From Druceiella hillmani (Eukaryota > Arthropoda > Insecta > Lepidoptera > Hepialidae), in contig JAYKKI010000007.1 in NCBI GenBank assembly GCA_039881145.1, positions 44,016,001 to 44,080,000 of the forward strand: a stretch of DNA of 64,000 nt, read 5' to 3'. The position numbers and the translations under genes were made by a program. Numbering within the stretch: the first letter of the stretch is position 1; each line of letters begins with the position of its first letter. The notes below the pieces were generated by a model, which saw only the letters and a list, made by a program, of their open reading frames with translations, made no database searches and was not told the DNA's origin. Shown here in pieces: positions 47,991 through 59,993 of this stretch.

Positions 47991-48245
47991 AATCGAACCC
48001 GAAAATAGACTGTGGAATTCTTTTCGTGTAATTTGAATTCGATCAAAGCTTTGTTTGCTATTTGCTGTACATAGTAACATCTTCAATAAAGAATATCGTA
48101 ACATGCATTTTAGAGGAGACAACAAATGTATAAAATATTGCAGAAAAGTTCTATTTTCATAAACTTCTTTATAACTTTCGATGTTATTAAAAAAGTCCAC
48201 AGATACGACATTTAGATTATTAGGGAAAGAAATGAACCATATCAA

Positions 48246-48666
48246 TATTTGCAATGCAAAACCACCAAATAGTGGTTTAAATTATACTTCTTTATGATTT
48301 CAATAGACTTGTATTTAACTTTAGTGTTTATATATAAATAAATTGTCGTATTTATTATATAGCCTTTAAAATAAACATGATAAAACAACGTCTAATTCTT
48401 TCAAAATTGTTTTGTGTACAATATTCTGAAAGAAAAGTGCGAAAAAACCTGAATGACTTTGCAACACGCTATCATTATTAAACGTATTTTATGAGTAACT
48501 TGGCTACGTTGATTGAGAAAATACGATTAAGCGGTTAAATGGCACAGAAATATAGTTTTAACATAAAATCACCAAAAATTGGCCTAAAATATTCTTTTTT
48601 GGGATGTTAATATACTTGTGTTAACTGTTGTGTTTACACACACACACACACATACACACACGTACA

Positions 48667-48750
<84 letters not shown>

Positions 48751-48973
48751 TACATATATTTATTAATTTATAAATTGAAGTATTTATTTCATATGTAGCT
48801 TTTAAAACTGTTTAAACACATGATAAAGTGTCATTTAATTCATTTGAAATGGTTTTGTATATAATATGCTAGAAAAAATTAACAGAAACCCTAATCCCCC
48901 AACCATTACTAATCGAATTTCATGAGTAACTTGGCGATGTTGAGTGAGAAAATACATTTAAGAGACTAAATGC
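48246..48973. repeat. tandem duplication of about 310 bp, one copy expanded
   Basis: Copy 1 (48246-48553) and copy 2 (48554-48973) share AAATCACCAAAAA/AAACCACCAAATA, ATACTTGTGTTAAC/GACTTGTATTTAAC, TTTAATTCATTTG-type sequence, CATGAGTAACTTGGC (ATGAGTAACTTGGCTACG) and GAGAAAATAC. In copy 2 the TGTTTATATATA of copy 1 has grown into a CA and TA microsatellite, which explains the extra 110 bases. Confidence 0.82.
48635..48748. repeat. (CA)n-(TA)n compound microsatellite
   Basis: About 70 bases of CA with TACA interruptions followed by about 42 bases of TA. Confidence 0.98.
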
Positions 48974-49059
48974 CAAAGGGACAAATGAAAATTCGTGGGA
49001 AAGAGCTACTTCAGGAACGTTTAATTACTATAGAATGTCTCAATTCTTTGCAATTTTAT

Positions 49060-49226
49060 TGAATATATTTGGCGTTAATTTTGTAGAAATTCATTATTCA
49101 TAATTAAATGAAACTACGTGATGAAGTATTATTTCTACTTTCTTTAAGTTCTTTACCACGACCTAGGGTCGTTGTATTACAACATCTTCAGGTGAGCTAT
49201 TAGCAAAGAATCAAATTTAATTGCGT
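49060..49226 (+). mobile_element. foldback repeat family P, left arm complete
   Basis: Starts TTGAATATATTTGGCGTTAA and runs through ATGAAACTACGTGATG and GTTGTATTACAACATC to GAGCTATTAGCAAAG at 49209. The right arm is missing; only TCAAATTTAATTGC follows. The 11-mer GCAATTTTATT occurs just before (49051-49061) and after (49227-49237), as a target duplication would. Confidence 0.8.
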
Positions 49227-49239
49227 GCAATTTTATTGT

Positions 49240-49700
49240 TTCTGATAATCTTCATACCCAGTAAAAAATATTGTAATTCTGTCGTAATGACATTTTTTGG
49301 GTTCACAATGTGTCTAAATGTACACATTTACCTTTATAGAAAATAAACGTGACAAGAAATAAAAAAAAAACAATTAAGACGTATATTAATATCATTGACC
49401 AATTTGATTATACCAAATTAATTAATGTTATTGCTAAAAAGCAATATTTTACAATTAAATGAAAGAAGCGAGTACAAAACAGCAAAAACAATTAAAATTC
49501 ATAAAGTTATACTTAATTTTAATTGATTGAAATAAAATAACAATATACTGTAATTCTATTTACTATTTTAAATTTCTCTTGTATGTATGCGTGGTAGTGA
49601 AAACAATATAGGGTGATAGATACGTCCTAACAGCGAAATAATATTAAGCGCCATACGGTTATTTTGGCCACAGTAGGAAGGTCCATCTTCCCCACAGAAG
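49240..49700. other. intergenic, nothing recognised
   Basis: AT-rich; may be intron or 3-prime flank of the decayed gene that ends at 49765 on the minus strand. Confidence 0.3.
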
Positions 49701-49764
49701 TTACACTTTAAAAATATATGTACTTTGATAAACTAAGGAAATCATTCTTGGTGTTGGGTAATTA

Positions 49765-50525
49765 CTAGACCGTTAACCCGGTTACAAGTAACATAGAGTG
49801 ACTTACTCTATCTTTTCCACCGGGATAATTCCTGTCCGGCACCTCTACGACGCAGGAGTGGGCACCTTTCACTTCAGTAGGCCAAAATGTGGTGGCCACG
49901 TTCGGATAGGACACAGCCTCGTAGAATATATCACGAAACCCTTGACAGGGGTTACAGTTGAAGACATTAATGGCGGTTAAATTGGAACTGAGGTTTATTG
50001 GAATGTTGAAGCAGGTGTAAGTGGCGCGTACCAAATAAAGAGCTAACTCTTCATGAGGGTTACCTAGGTCATGTTGGGGCCACAAGGTAAGGCGGGTGCG
50101 AATGAGATCCCAGCGATCCAACGGCAGCGGTCATAGTCCAAAGGAGGATTAACAAACGACGGGAAAATACCATAGCCACTTTTCATTCCTTCAAATGAAA
50201 GCACACAAAAAAGAAATACATGCTAGGGCATCTTCCATAAGCGACTATCGCGGGAACAAAAATGCCAGTGCATTCCTCGTTAGTGACGATCGAAGCAACC
50301 ACACGTGCATCATTATGAATAGTTAACTAGAACATAGGTTCCGTGACGAGCGAAGTGTTGAACTTAGCAACGTCTTGAAAAGAAGGTAAATTGATGTATG
50401 CCGTCTGCAAGAGGATGCAATGGAAGGCCGTGTGCAATGGAAGTGAGCAAAATCAAAATTGGTATTCAACGGGTTTAGGCTCATCTATAACGGAACGAAC
50501 ACCAGTAAAACCAGATCGGCAGTCA
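49765..50525 (-). pseudogene. decayed gene of unknown family with a splice donor
   Basis: The minus strand has markedly higher GC content and coding-like composition. From 50525 to 50183 one frame reads DCRSGFTGVRSVIDEPKPVE, TAYINLPSFQDVAKFNTSLV and NDARVVASIVTNEECTGIF, with only two in-frame stops (TGA near 50456, TAG near 50322). After a shift, 50121-49765 is open for 118 codons with PHEELALYLVRATYTCFNIP, NVFNCNPCQGFRDIFYEAVS and PNVATTFWPTEVKGAHSC, reaching VPDRNYPGGKDR. There AGA|GTAAGT (49806-49800) is a good donor, so the last codons of the frame are probably intronic. Three cysteines lie in CNPCQG and SC. I do not recognise the family. It could be a former host gene or part of a mobile element. 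Confidence 0.55.
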
Positions 50526-50799
50526 GACTATGTAAAGATTTGATAAAAATGTTAGTAAATACCGAAAATTCGACTAATGCCAGTAAAAATGCACTTGAAA
50601 TTCAATCTTGTTTTAAAACATTTCAGTACATGCACAACAAACGGATACTGTTGACTGAGGAAAAGAGGCATTCTGGTAATAGCCACAAAAGTCACTTTCG
50701 AGTAATGGTAGCCAAGAATTGGAAAGCCCAAATTTAGTGGTGATCAGTATTTCGGTAAGTTTAGTGGAATGGCAAAGATTACGAGTGTAGCATCGCACT

Positions 50800-51420
50800 A
50801 TGGAAAATGATAAAGCAACGGTTTATCAAAAATGGTTTTCGCCAGTGTCGGTTTTGTCATACTTTTTTCATTTTATTTAATATTTAAAGGGTCAAACTAA
50901 ACTATTGTGTAGGAATTTTACATATGTTACATAAAATATTTTTTTGGTCATGTGTCACATGACCAAAATCATCTTTACTGTTTCTACGGACGTCCATGTC
51001 AAGTTTGTTCACTTCATTGCTTTCAATGAGATTTTAATGTTAAACCTTATAGAAATATTTATAGAGTATTATACATTTCGTCATCAGGTTATCTTCTGTA
51101 GATTTTGGAACAATTAATATATTCATAACATTTACGATAAATTAATTTCAAAATACAATGAGGCGAAAAAAAAGGCATCGAGACTTTTTTCAAGATAACA
51201 ATTTTCAAGTTCATCGAGACTTTTGACAGTTACCCACGTCTTCCCACGTTTTACATTCAGTGGTGATTTGTAGCCTAGTTTTCATAAGTGACATTTATAA
51301 AAATTCGCAACATTCTCTGCTGAAATTACAGTACATATTAATTCCATTAAATGACTTTATATAATTCTGCTGGCTCTTTCATCTATTGATATATAGATAT
51401 TATTTGATAAATACTGTAAA
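50800..51420. other. spacer with a perfect palindrome
   Basis: TTTTGGTCATGTG (50942-50954), one T, and its exact reverse complement CACATGACCAAAA (50956-50968). ATCGAGACTTTT occurs twice near 51178 and 51216. No gene recognised. Confidence 0.7.
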
Positions 51421-51422
51421 AT

Positions 51423-51787
51423 TTGGCAGTTGTGCTATGGAAACTACCAGGATTTATAAGTAATTATGTATACTACTACATGCCATCTTCGGTTCGCAAA
51501 ATGTTGATGCATGAAAAAGTATCATACAGAATTTTGCACTGTTTCCTATTGGTCAACATTCGGAAGACGCACAAGAATTCCGTAATAACGATTACAAACA
51601 ATTTCGACTACATCATGCCAGAAAGTGCTTCCGATCAGCTACATATTAAGATGTATTTCATACTATTCTTTACACTTCAGCTCCGTATATAACCGGCATT
51701 AGAAAACCGTATAACAAAAATATGAAGGAACTTGATGAGGAAATCCTAGATCTTCTGAACGTGAACGAATCAATAACAGATCCCTAA
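51423..51787 (+). pseudogene. fragment of a conserved repeat-associated insect protein
   Basis: The plus strand first reads MPSSVRKMLMHEKV (frame from 51481), fitting a family segment MSPTxHKxLIHG. After a one-base shift, the frame of 51440-51787 continues FPIGQHSEDAQEFRNNDYKQ, FRLHHARKCFRSAT, DVFHTILYTSAPYITGI and ends with LDEEILDLLNVNES before a TAA at 51785. I recall this combination (LPIGxxSEEAQEARNKDxxxxR, HARKxSR, EDxFxxLLxTSDPxIS) from the C-terminus of uncharacterised proteins that occur in many copies in insect and hydra genomes, probably carried by a mobile element. In-frame stops (TGA in the early part, TAA within SATY*DVF) show decay. Confidence 0.6.
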
Positions 51788-51799
51788 GTCCTCCAAGTA

Positions 51800-53470
51800 T
51801 AATAATAATTAATATATTTAAATATAACATTTTTCAAGAAAAACGATTATACTTTTTATAAATATCCATTATTTTTTAAAATATTTCCCATAATTATTTG
51901 TGTAATAATTAAGTAATAATTTAACTAGTAGCACTTTATTTTTAATTTTTTTTGTGTTTTGGGATTCGATAATAAGTTTTTGTGCATATATTAAATAGTT
52001 TTAATAGCTCAAAAATAAAAGTATTTTTTGGTAATTTTGAAACTGACTTTGATTGTTAATATAGGATATTAAAATTAATTCTAAAACTCCCATTAAAACC
52101 GTATACACTACTTTATATTTGTACAAAATTTCACAACATAATCTTTAGAAATAAAAAGTTATCGATTTCTGATCCGAAACAGACCTCGATTTTCCATCGG
52201 TCTCCTGTTTCAAATATGGCCACGTAGGATACTATTTATGGGGACATCTCGATACTGACTGCAACCTGAGTAGTCGAGACTGGAGTTCAGCGCTGGAGGC
52301 TTTAATACTATGTTGAGCAAGCGGGTGGACATGTGCACTGATCATCTCACACATTCAGATTAGTCCTTTTTATTTCTTTATGATTTGGGTGCACAAAGTT
52401 TATTATGAAAATTGACATTTATGCCTAAATTTAAAAGTAAACAATATTTAATACCATAACCATGACGTGTATCGGAAAATCGGGAGTGGAAAGTAGACAT
52501 AACATGTTATCCATATCGCAAATTAATTATACAAAAACTATTTTTAAAAATAAAGGGAATATCTGTTTTTATCAGCTTAATATCTGTTAGGTCCTGAGGC
52601 GTCTAGCTACCATTTTTGGATACTCACGCCGGATGAGAAAATTCATGTGCTCAGATGCGATCATGTGGAGTAGAGACATTTACTTGGAACACGTCATGGG
52701 GCGGAGGCTATAAAGTGCGTGCCTCCCTTCCCATAACGCGCGTGACTCCCTTCACCCAAGTGCAATGAGGTTTTCGAATTATATAAATGGTTTTATAAAA
52801 ATTAGGGTATAAACGCTGATGTTAAGAGGTTTTCAATTACACGAATAGTCTTAAAAATTAAAGCATACATGTTTGATACCTGTTATTTACTTTTATATGT
52901 TATTAGATGTGAAATTATACAATTATATGATTTATACGTTATTACTTTTATATAATATGGGTAAAGTAATACAATGTTTAAATTATTAAATTTAATATTA
53001 TACAATGGTTTAGAATTAGTGTATAAATGTTTGAAATAGACGCTAAAATAGCGTACGTACAGTTAAAATAGTTTTGCTATTGAAAGAAAGTTATGCAAAT
53101 AGTACATCGATTTATGCATACATCTGTTAAGTATACTTAGTCTGTGCGCGGTGAAACGGCGAAACACTTCATTATGATTAAAATGTAAAACTATCTTTTA
53201 TAGTGTTATCTTAAGCCAAGATTTAATCGTTTATATGACGAAAAAGCCTCTGATTTAAAACAAAGACTGAGTTTACATAATCGTCCTAATATTTCTCAAG
53301 TTGTGTTGTCGGCAGAGTCGACGGTAGAGACTGCTGTAAATCGTAAGTAGATTCTGCTGTAGATTCATCCATATAGTTGAAGTTAGAGTCTGCTCTAGAG
53401 TCTCCGGTTTAGCTGCTGCTGAGTCGTCGGTACAGTTAATAGGGATGATAAAACTGAAGGATGTAAAACC
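51800..53470. other. spacer, possible leader of the retroelement
   Basis: 52190-52360 and 52600-52770 are richer in GC than the surroundings (for example GGGGCGGAGGCTATAAAGTG, with a TATAAA, near 52700). They may belong to an LTR or leader of the gypsy element that follows, but I could not find a direct-repeat pair to support LTRs. Confidence 0.3.
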
Positions 53471-53639
53471 TTATATGAAACCTAGTGAAACATTTGAATC
53501 GTGCGAAATATTTTCCGTGTAGATACCGACTGTTCTTTTAAGTATAAACCTCAGTTGCTTTTTCTACTAAATAATTTTAAGTAACACTTCATTCGAGGAA
53601 CTCCTATCTCTCCTGCATATACTGATCCAAAAAAAAAAT

Positions 53640-54960
53640 TAGGCTGAAACATCCTAATAAAACGGTTTTTTGTGGTCCTTATAGGCTGAGCCCAGACGAA
53701 AGTAAAATACAACTAATTACAAGGGGCAAAATTAATGAACTTCTTTCTGTAAATGCCATTACTCGTCATAATTCGTTAAGCTGTGCATAGTTCGCGAGTC
53801 CCATTTTACTTGTCAAGAAAAAGAACGGCACATACCACATGTGTGTGGATCACAAGGAGTTAAATGATAATACCACACTTGTTCGTTTTCCATTATGTCT
53901 CACTTCTGATCAAATTGACCGGTTGTGTGGAGCGCAATTCTATACGAATTTAGATATGGCCAGCGGTTTTCATCAAATTTCTGTAAAATCAAGTTCTGTG
54001 AAGCGCACAGCGTTTGTAACGCCCTATGGCCAGCACAAATATCTTAATATGCTGTTTGGATTTCGTAACGCGTCATCCGTTTTTCAGGATGCGATCATTA
54101 AAACCCTCAGAAAGCTCGCAGTCTCCTGTATGGTGGTCCATGTGGATGATATTATGACTATAGCGTCCAATGTAGGGTAGGTAGTCCAAATCTATTAAGA
54201 TCGCATAAAGTCTCATAAGTTCTGATAAATATTGAATGTTCGTTCAATTCCAAAAATTGTTGCTTTCTAAAAACAAGAGTTGAATATTTGGGCTTCGAGG
54301 TCAATCGTGATGACATCAGACCCAACCGTAAAAAAATTGAGTCGTTAGTAGATTTACCTCCTCCGCAAACTGTCACTCAGTTGAGTTCATAGGTTCCTCC
54401 TATTTGAGACAATTTAGTAACAAGTTCGGTATAATCATAGTACTAATTCTTGCTCTTACGAGCGCATCTAAAAGCAATATCCACGGAAAAGGCTTTCATA
54501 AAAGGATTCGACAAAAAATAATTTTATCTCTATTCGACAAGCTTTCCCATTTTGATGATTTTTGACCCCAACTATTAAACAGAGCTGCATATTGATATTA
54601 GTTCGATAGCTTACGATGTTATATTGTTGCTTAAAAAGAATGGTAGAGCTTACGTAATTGTATATTTTGGTAAGCCCATGACATCAGATGAGTTCAGATA
54701 TCATTCCTATGAGCCTAAGACTCTCGCTGTTGTTACAACTTTTACACACTTTCGACATCATCTCCATGACATACATTTTACTGTAGTTACAGAACATAAT
54801 TTCTAACCGGTATTATCTCCAAGATAGGCGTTTCACTGTAGTTACAGACTATAATAATTTACAATCAATCCCGATATTCCTTCAAGCTTGTGATTTTGAA
54901 GTCACAGAGAAGTCAAACGTATGGCTTATGATGATTTCTTTTTAAGAAACCCCCTTCCTG
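53640..54960 (+). pseudogene. Ty3/gypsy reverse transcriptase-RNase H fossil
   Basis: The start GPYRLSPDESK (about 53676) and KINELLSVNAI lead to ASPILLVKKKNGTYHMCVDH (about 53800-53853), the usual entrance to the reverse transcriptase. Then come LDMASGFHQI, KRTAFVTPYGQHKYLNMLFG and VVHVDDIM, the latter in place of the YxDD motif. A shifted frame gives CCFLKTRVEYLGFEVNRDDI (54250-54330), the palm-to-connection piece. The RNase H part is at 54590-54806: HIDISS, YHSYEPKTLAVVTTFTHFR and TVVTEHN. RMAYDDFFLRNPLP near 54925 fits the family RMAHVDALSRNPLP that closes RNase H. Stops and shifts are many; integrase and LTRs are not found. Confidence 0.92.
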
Positions 54961-54964
54961 TACT

Positions 54965-55630
54965 ACCAAAAAGTAGCGATTGTCCTAGAGAAGTAGAACG
55001 TCCTCAAAATAGTAATTCTTTTCCACATGTAGAACGTAAATGCTTCGACATTACCAATCTCTTTTGTAATTGCTTTCAGCAGAACTAGAACAAGATGAGC
55101 TTTAAAATCTATCACAAATCTTGTATGAATACCTTCTTGATCATGAAGTAGCGAAAACATATGAGTTTCGTTCAGGAATCCTCCATAGAAAATTCAGAAG
55201 AACGATAGAATTTGTTGGTTGCCTATATTACTTACAGCTTTAAGATGGTCGGTTATTAGTTACTATATTATACATCTTGAATGGGATAAAAGTTTTGGAA
55301 AATTCCATGATATATACTAGTTAATAATATGTTAGTATATAAAAAGTCCACAGATGTAAACGCAATCTGTCAGGGCGCAAATAAAGCTTCATCCGATAAA
55401 AAAAACCCATCACTTGGAATAACATCCACGACAACGTACAAAACCAAGGACGAAACGAAGGAATTTGTTGTAGGAGTGAAGAAAAATGGTAAAGAAAATA
55501 TGTGTTTGCGAATTCGACAATGTTCCAAAACATCGTAAAATCTTCTTCAAATTTCAAAAACTTGCCAGAAGAAACTGAAACTTTCATATTCAAAGTCACA
55601 CATTTTCGATATCGACTACTTATAAGGGGG
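54965..55630. other. spacer, no gene recognised
   Basis: Frames on both strands (55321-55599 minus, 55329-55538 plus) overlap and carry no motif I know. The start may include remnants of the gypsy integrase. Confidence 0.3.
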
Positions 55631-55633
55631 TTG

Positions 55634-55731
55634 CCTTATAGTTATCTTTCACACCCTTATAGTTATCAATGCGCAACCACCACAGTGCACGATGGGTGGT
55701 GGAAGATTTTCACCACAGTGCACGATGGGTG
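55634..55731. repeat. two small direct repeats
   Basis: CCTTATAGTTATC occurs at 55634-55646 and 55655-55667. CACCACAGTGCACGATGGGTG, 21 bases, occurs at 55678-55698 and 55711-55731, centred on the palindrome GTGCAC. Confidence 0.9.
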
Positions 55732-55739
55732 ATGCATGA

Positions 55740-58700
55740 ACACCATTCGTCAGTGACAGGTAGTTTTGGCTGTTGAGTTTTTAATAGCGATAATGAATCT
55801 TTTTAAATAGATTAACCGATTAGATAGAAGTCCTTATAAATATCGCTAATAGTGTGATTGAAAGATCTACAGATTCAAAGTGAATGAACCTGCGTAATAC
55901 ATTTGTATAAAATTGGTATGTAAAAGGTAGACATATGACTACGGTATAAATTATTGTATAAAACAACAACTTCACTCCGAGAGACATCCGGTGTTATTTC
56001 AAATTACTTTAATAAGGAGGCCGTGTCTAGTTGCTGTAGTAAATAAAGAAAAAATCTATTTCTGTAACACATTATTTGTGAATTAAAAAAATTATTCCTT
56101 AAGGACGAAACGATTGTATTATTTTTAATGTAAATCACGATTTCTAAAAATGGGGAGGGGGGACTATTAATGCAAATGTGTAAATCATTTGTGTCAAAGT
56201 GACATAAACTGGAGAGTCGTGACCGCAAAGAATATATAAAATAGCACTTCATTCCTAGAGAAGGCAGCCTCGGAATTATATCTTTAAAATAAACACTCGA
56301 CATTTTAACAAATTGCCTAGAACCATAAATGTAATGTAATCATCCAAAAATATTTGCGATGGATTCACAGATTTCACTTTAACTAGAAGTATTTGATCGC
56401 CTTATTGAGTGATTGTTAAATAAATGTTTGATGAAATTGTGCCTAATAGCATTGATTGCAAGGCGTATGTTATGACTGAGCGTAACAGTAGTTGATAAGA
56501 GAACCTAATTTGACTCAATTTATTTTTGTTTTCTTCATACTATCAAAAGATATCTTTAAAATTATATACCAAATTTCCAAACCGTCCCCCACTTATAACT
56601 TTGGGGAAATATACGTTTTATACGGCTAGTTTGCTACGCCTGAAAAGATTTTTTATGGTCATGCCGTCGATCTTTACGATAGGTTTATTATGATCTGTAA
56701 ATATTTTATGAGCGTTGTTGGAGAAAAATAAAATTTTATCGTTTCTTTGTATTTAATTATTTCGTTGTTATACGTGATTTTATTATAATATCTAACAAAC
56801 ACCGGTACACCTGGCCGCATCTACTTTATAGCTGTTTCGAAGTCGTAGTTTTCGAAGTCGTAGTACATAGTAATGATGTCATTGTAAATATATTTTACTA
56901 ATAAAATAATGATTGATAATTTTTTTCATTATTGATAGTATTTTTAAAATGTAGACTTGGTTATATTTAGTATGTAAAGGGTAAACAAAGTTTTGAACAT
57001 GCCGAGCCTGGTCGCTGGATAGAGAGAATTGTTTTTATCGAGTTGGCGTGAGAGATAAAAAAATTAATCAATTACTTTTCTTCATTCCTGATTTAACTCA
57101 TTAGTATAAACTGTTGAACAACTAAACAAATTCCTAAATTTCTTTGTGCTCGATGAGATTAAAATTTTCAAGGTCGCAACGTACTCCATGCAACGTTTTG
57201 CAACGTTTTTTGCAATATTTACTGCAACGTTTAGCTGTAACATTGGAATATAACGAATCTGGAGTAAGAGGGAAGGAAAATGGGTACTTAGCTAACGACC
57301 GAGAGAGATAGACGATTACGAGAGAATAAGAAAAGAAGTGTATGCAGGAGTATAGAGAAACAAAAATGGCGCTTATTTTCAATTTATTGAATTATTTATC
57401 TTTTATCGATTGTTTTATTACTAATTTCGCGTGTATTTAGTTTATTACAACAGTAAAAATATATCCACATATTTATTTAAAAATGAAGGGTACATTGCAG
57501 ATTTATAAATTAATTGTACACATATAGTTGTATTGGATATAATTTATAACAGGAGAAATACATCCCGACTTCCTTCAGCGGTATTTAACTGTGTTCTGGT
57601 ACTGACACTGTGATAATTTTTTTTTGACACCTATCTATGTAAATTTATATGAAGAATTTATTGGATGTTTACCTCGATTTATAATGACATTTCATTATTT
57701 TTTTTGAATGTATAGTATTAAAACCTCGTATGAATTTAGTGGAATCCATAGATTTAAATTTAATATACTCTCTCTCTATCTCTCTCTGCAATTTTACCCT
57801 TTACTGTATACTTACAAATCGAGATTTAAGATCGCCAAAAAAGTTTCACTTCTTTCACGTGTACTGAGTAGCACATGATTAATTTTTTTTTCATTTCTTT
57901 TAGCAATAAAAAATGTGAAATATAATTGTAAAATCGGAACGCCTTTTTGTCTCAATTTTATTTTGCGTCTTTAATTCTTTTTGTTCATCAACCAACAAAT
58001 AATATTTAAATTAAACAAATTAGTTTGTATATTCCGGAAAGAATTACTGACTCCAGATTTACTGCCAATGGATAATTTTCTTCACGTAGCCGATATTTGA
58101 TATGTCTGTAATAATGTTTTTTTCCTTATCAACTCAGTAATAAAAACTCTTTAGTTTATTACTCATTCTTAACATGCTTACAGTTTTAACTAATGCTTTG
58201 ATTAAATTTTATTTTAACATATGAATAATCGAAATTATAATATCTGATATTAAAATTATGATATCGGTGACATTATAACTGTTCAGTTGAGTAATCAGAA
58301 AAAAACCCAAGACACAATAAATAAAAAAATTAACCTTTACTTCCATGATTGAGTTAGGTCATTAAAATTACTTTACCGACATCCATCTATAAATATCCCT
58401 ACAAAGCTAACCAATAGGATTACTGTATCCAATTGTACTCATTTGCTGTATCCTATTTTCTCAACGAAAACGTTCAGTACAGATCCATTTATTTTTTGCA
58501 ATTTACTGCTCTCTGGTTCTTTAAAGGTCAAAGTAAAGTACAATCCTGAAATGTTTTCATTATCAATTTATACTCTGCCTCTCTTGCTTTCAAAGGTTAC
58601 GTTAGTGGTGTACGATTTATTAAAATCATTGTGCCGGCAGATTCGTATTTATTTCAACTGTTTTTTTTTTGTACTCAATTAAGGTATGATGAGTAATATA

Positions 58701-58799
58701 AGAAATGGGTCATCTATTATAGCCAACCAGACATTGTGGGTAGGATTATTAATGACAAAGGTATTAAATGTAGGCGTAAGAAAATGAAAAGACTCCTAT

Positions 58800-58800
<1 letters not shown>
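55740..58800. other. intergenic, no gene seen
   Basis: Contains a twofold TTCGAAGTCGTAGT near 56836, a cluster of four GCAACGT near 57178-57228, and a short CT-repeat near 57768-57788. Frames at 56004-56303 (minus), 57134-57382 (minus) and 58443-58682 (plus) are unsupported. Confidence 0.4.

Positions 58801-58803
<3 letters not shown>

Positions 58804-58850
<47 letters not shown>
58804..58850. repeat. (TA)n microsatellite
   Basis: About 46 bases of alternating T and A. Shortly after, CGTCATGTA-TTAT-TACATGACG (58875-58898) forms a small hairpin. Confidence 0.95.
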
Positions 58851-58852
<2 letters not shown>

Positions 58853-59221
58853 AAATATGTTTAACGATATATAAGCGTCATGTATTATTACATGACGATT
58901 ATTTTGGTGTAGAATAATACATGAAGAAAAGTATGTTGGTTGTACCAAATTTGAAATTATCTCAAATTGGACCTAATCTATTTGCCTTTCTGAAAATATT
59001 ATCCTGCACTGAAATTTGTTATGTTGATGGATGGAATTAAATTCAACAAAGCAATTCAGTACTATATTCACGCCTAATTTACTGGTGATTTTGTTCGTTC
59101 TTCGCGTGGGAAACATTTTACTATATTTCATATTTTTAGATGTTTCAAGTGTTTCCTTCCGAAGTACACCCAGATGAGTGCTTCTGTGTCCGATACTGAT
59201 TGAAATGATAATAGTAATACT

Positions 59222-59227
<6 letters not shown>

Positions 59228-59273
<46 letters not shown>
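59228..59273. repeat. (TA)n microsatellite
   Basis: About 46 bases of alternating A and T, preceded by ACTCCTATAAAT; ACTCCTATACAAAT also precedes the tract at 58804, so the two tracts may be copies of one repeat tail. Confidence 0.95.
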
Positions 59274-59276
<3 letters not shown>

Positions 59277-59279
59277 AAA

Positions 59280-59860
59280 ATATACATTAAAAATAAAATA
59301 AACATTGTTGTATCTAGTGAAAAAATATAAAACTATGGTTATAATACTTGCTTAATGGAATAATTATAAACTGCTTAATTTAAACGAGGAATTTCGTCGT
59401 TATTTTTATTGTATAGACTTATTGAGATTGACGGAGACAGGTAACTTCTGTTTGTTAAAAAGTGAAATTTAGTGTAGTGTTATGCTTATATTTAAAATAA
59501 TTCATCGTTTTTTATTAACTTAAATTGGTTTGTCTATTTGTTTATATGTTTTATTGATTAATCCCTTATTAATTGTTATTTAATTCACTATAATTAATTT
59601 AAAAATTTAATATGCATTTGATTGATCAATTATATTATTGTTCATTTATTGAATTTTTTGAAATTAATTGAAATGTTTCTTTTTCGTAATAACATTTTAT
59701 GGTAATGGTAAGATCAAATTAATCATGCACTGTTCACTGATTTTGGTGTTGTCACAAGAAAATTATACAATTATGTTTCTCGAATAATATTGTTAAAATT
59801 GTGACAAAACTGTTTGTGTGCCAATAACAAATAAATAAAATAAATAAATATATATTTATG
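59280..59860. other. intergenic, nothing recognised
   Basis: AT-rich sequence with many TTAATT stretches. No gene or repeat could be named. Confidence 0.35.
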
Positions 59861-59866
59861 GATATG

Positions 59867-59868
<2 letters not shown>

Positions 59869-59912
<44 letters not shown>
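59869..59912. repeat. (TA)n microsatellite
   Basis: About 34 bases of TA ending in CACACATATACATA. Confidence 0.93.
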
Positions 59913-59914
<2 letters not shown>

Positions 59915-59993
59915 TAAGACTAGAAAATATGGGAACGTTCTAGAAGCTTCCATGATCGAAGATATAGACGCTGCTCCTTAACACGCATAAAAT

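Noticed and set aside
47970..47995. GGGTTCGATTA on the minus strand, like a tRNA B box
   Set aside because: No A box at the right distance and no cloverleaf can be drawn.
50459..50737. 92-codon plus-strand frame
   Set aside because: It lies opposite and upstream of the minus-strand decayed gene, has no motif, and shows ordinary AT-rich composition.
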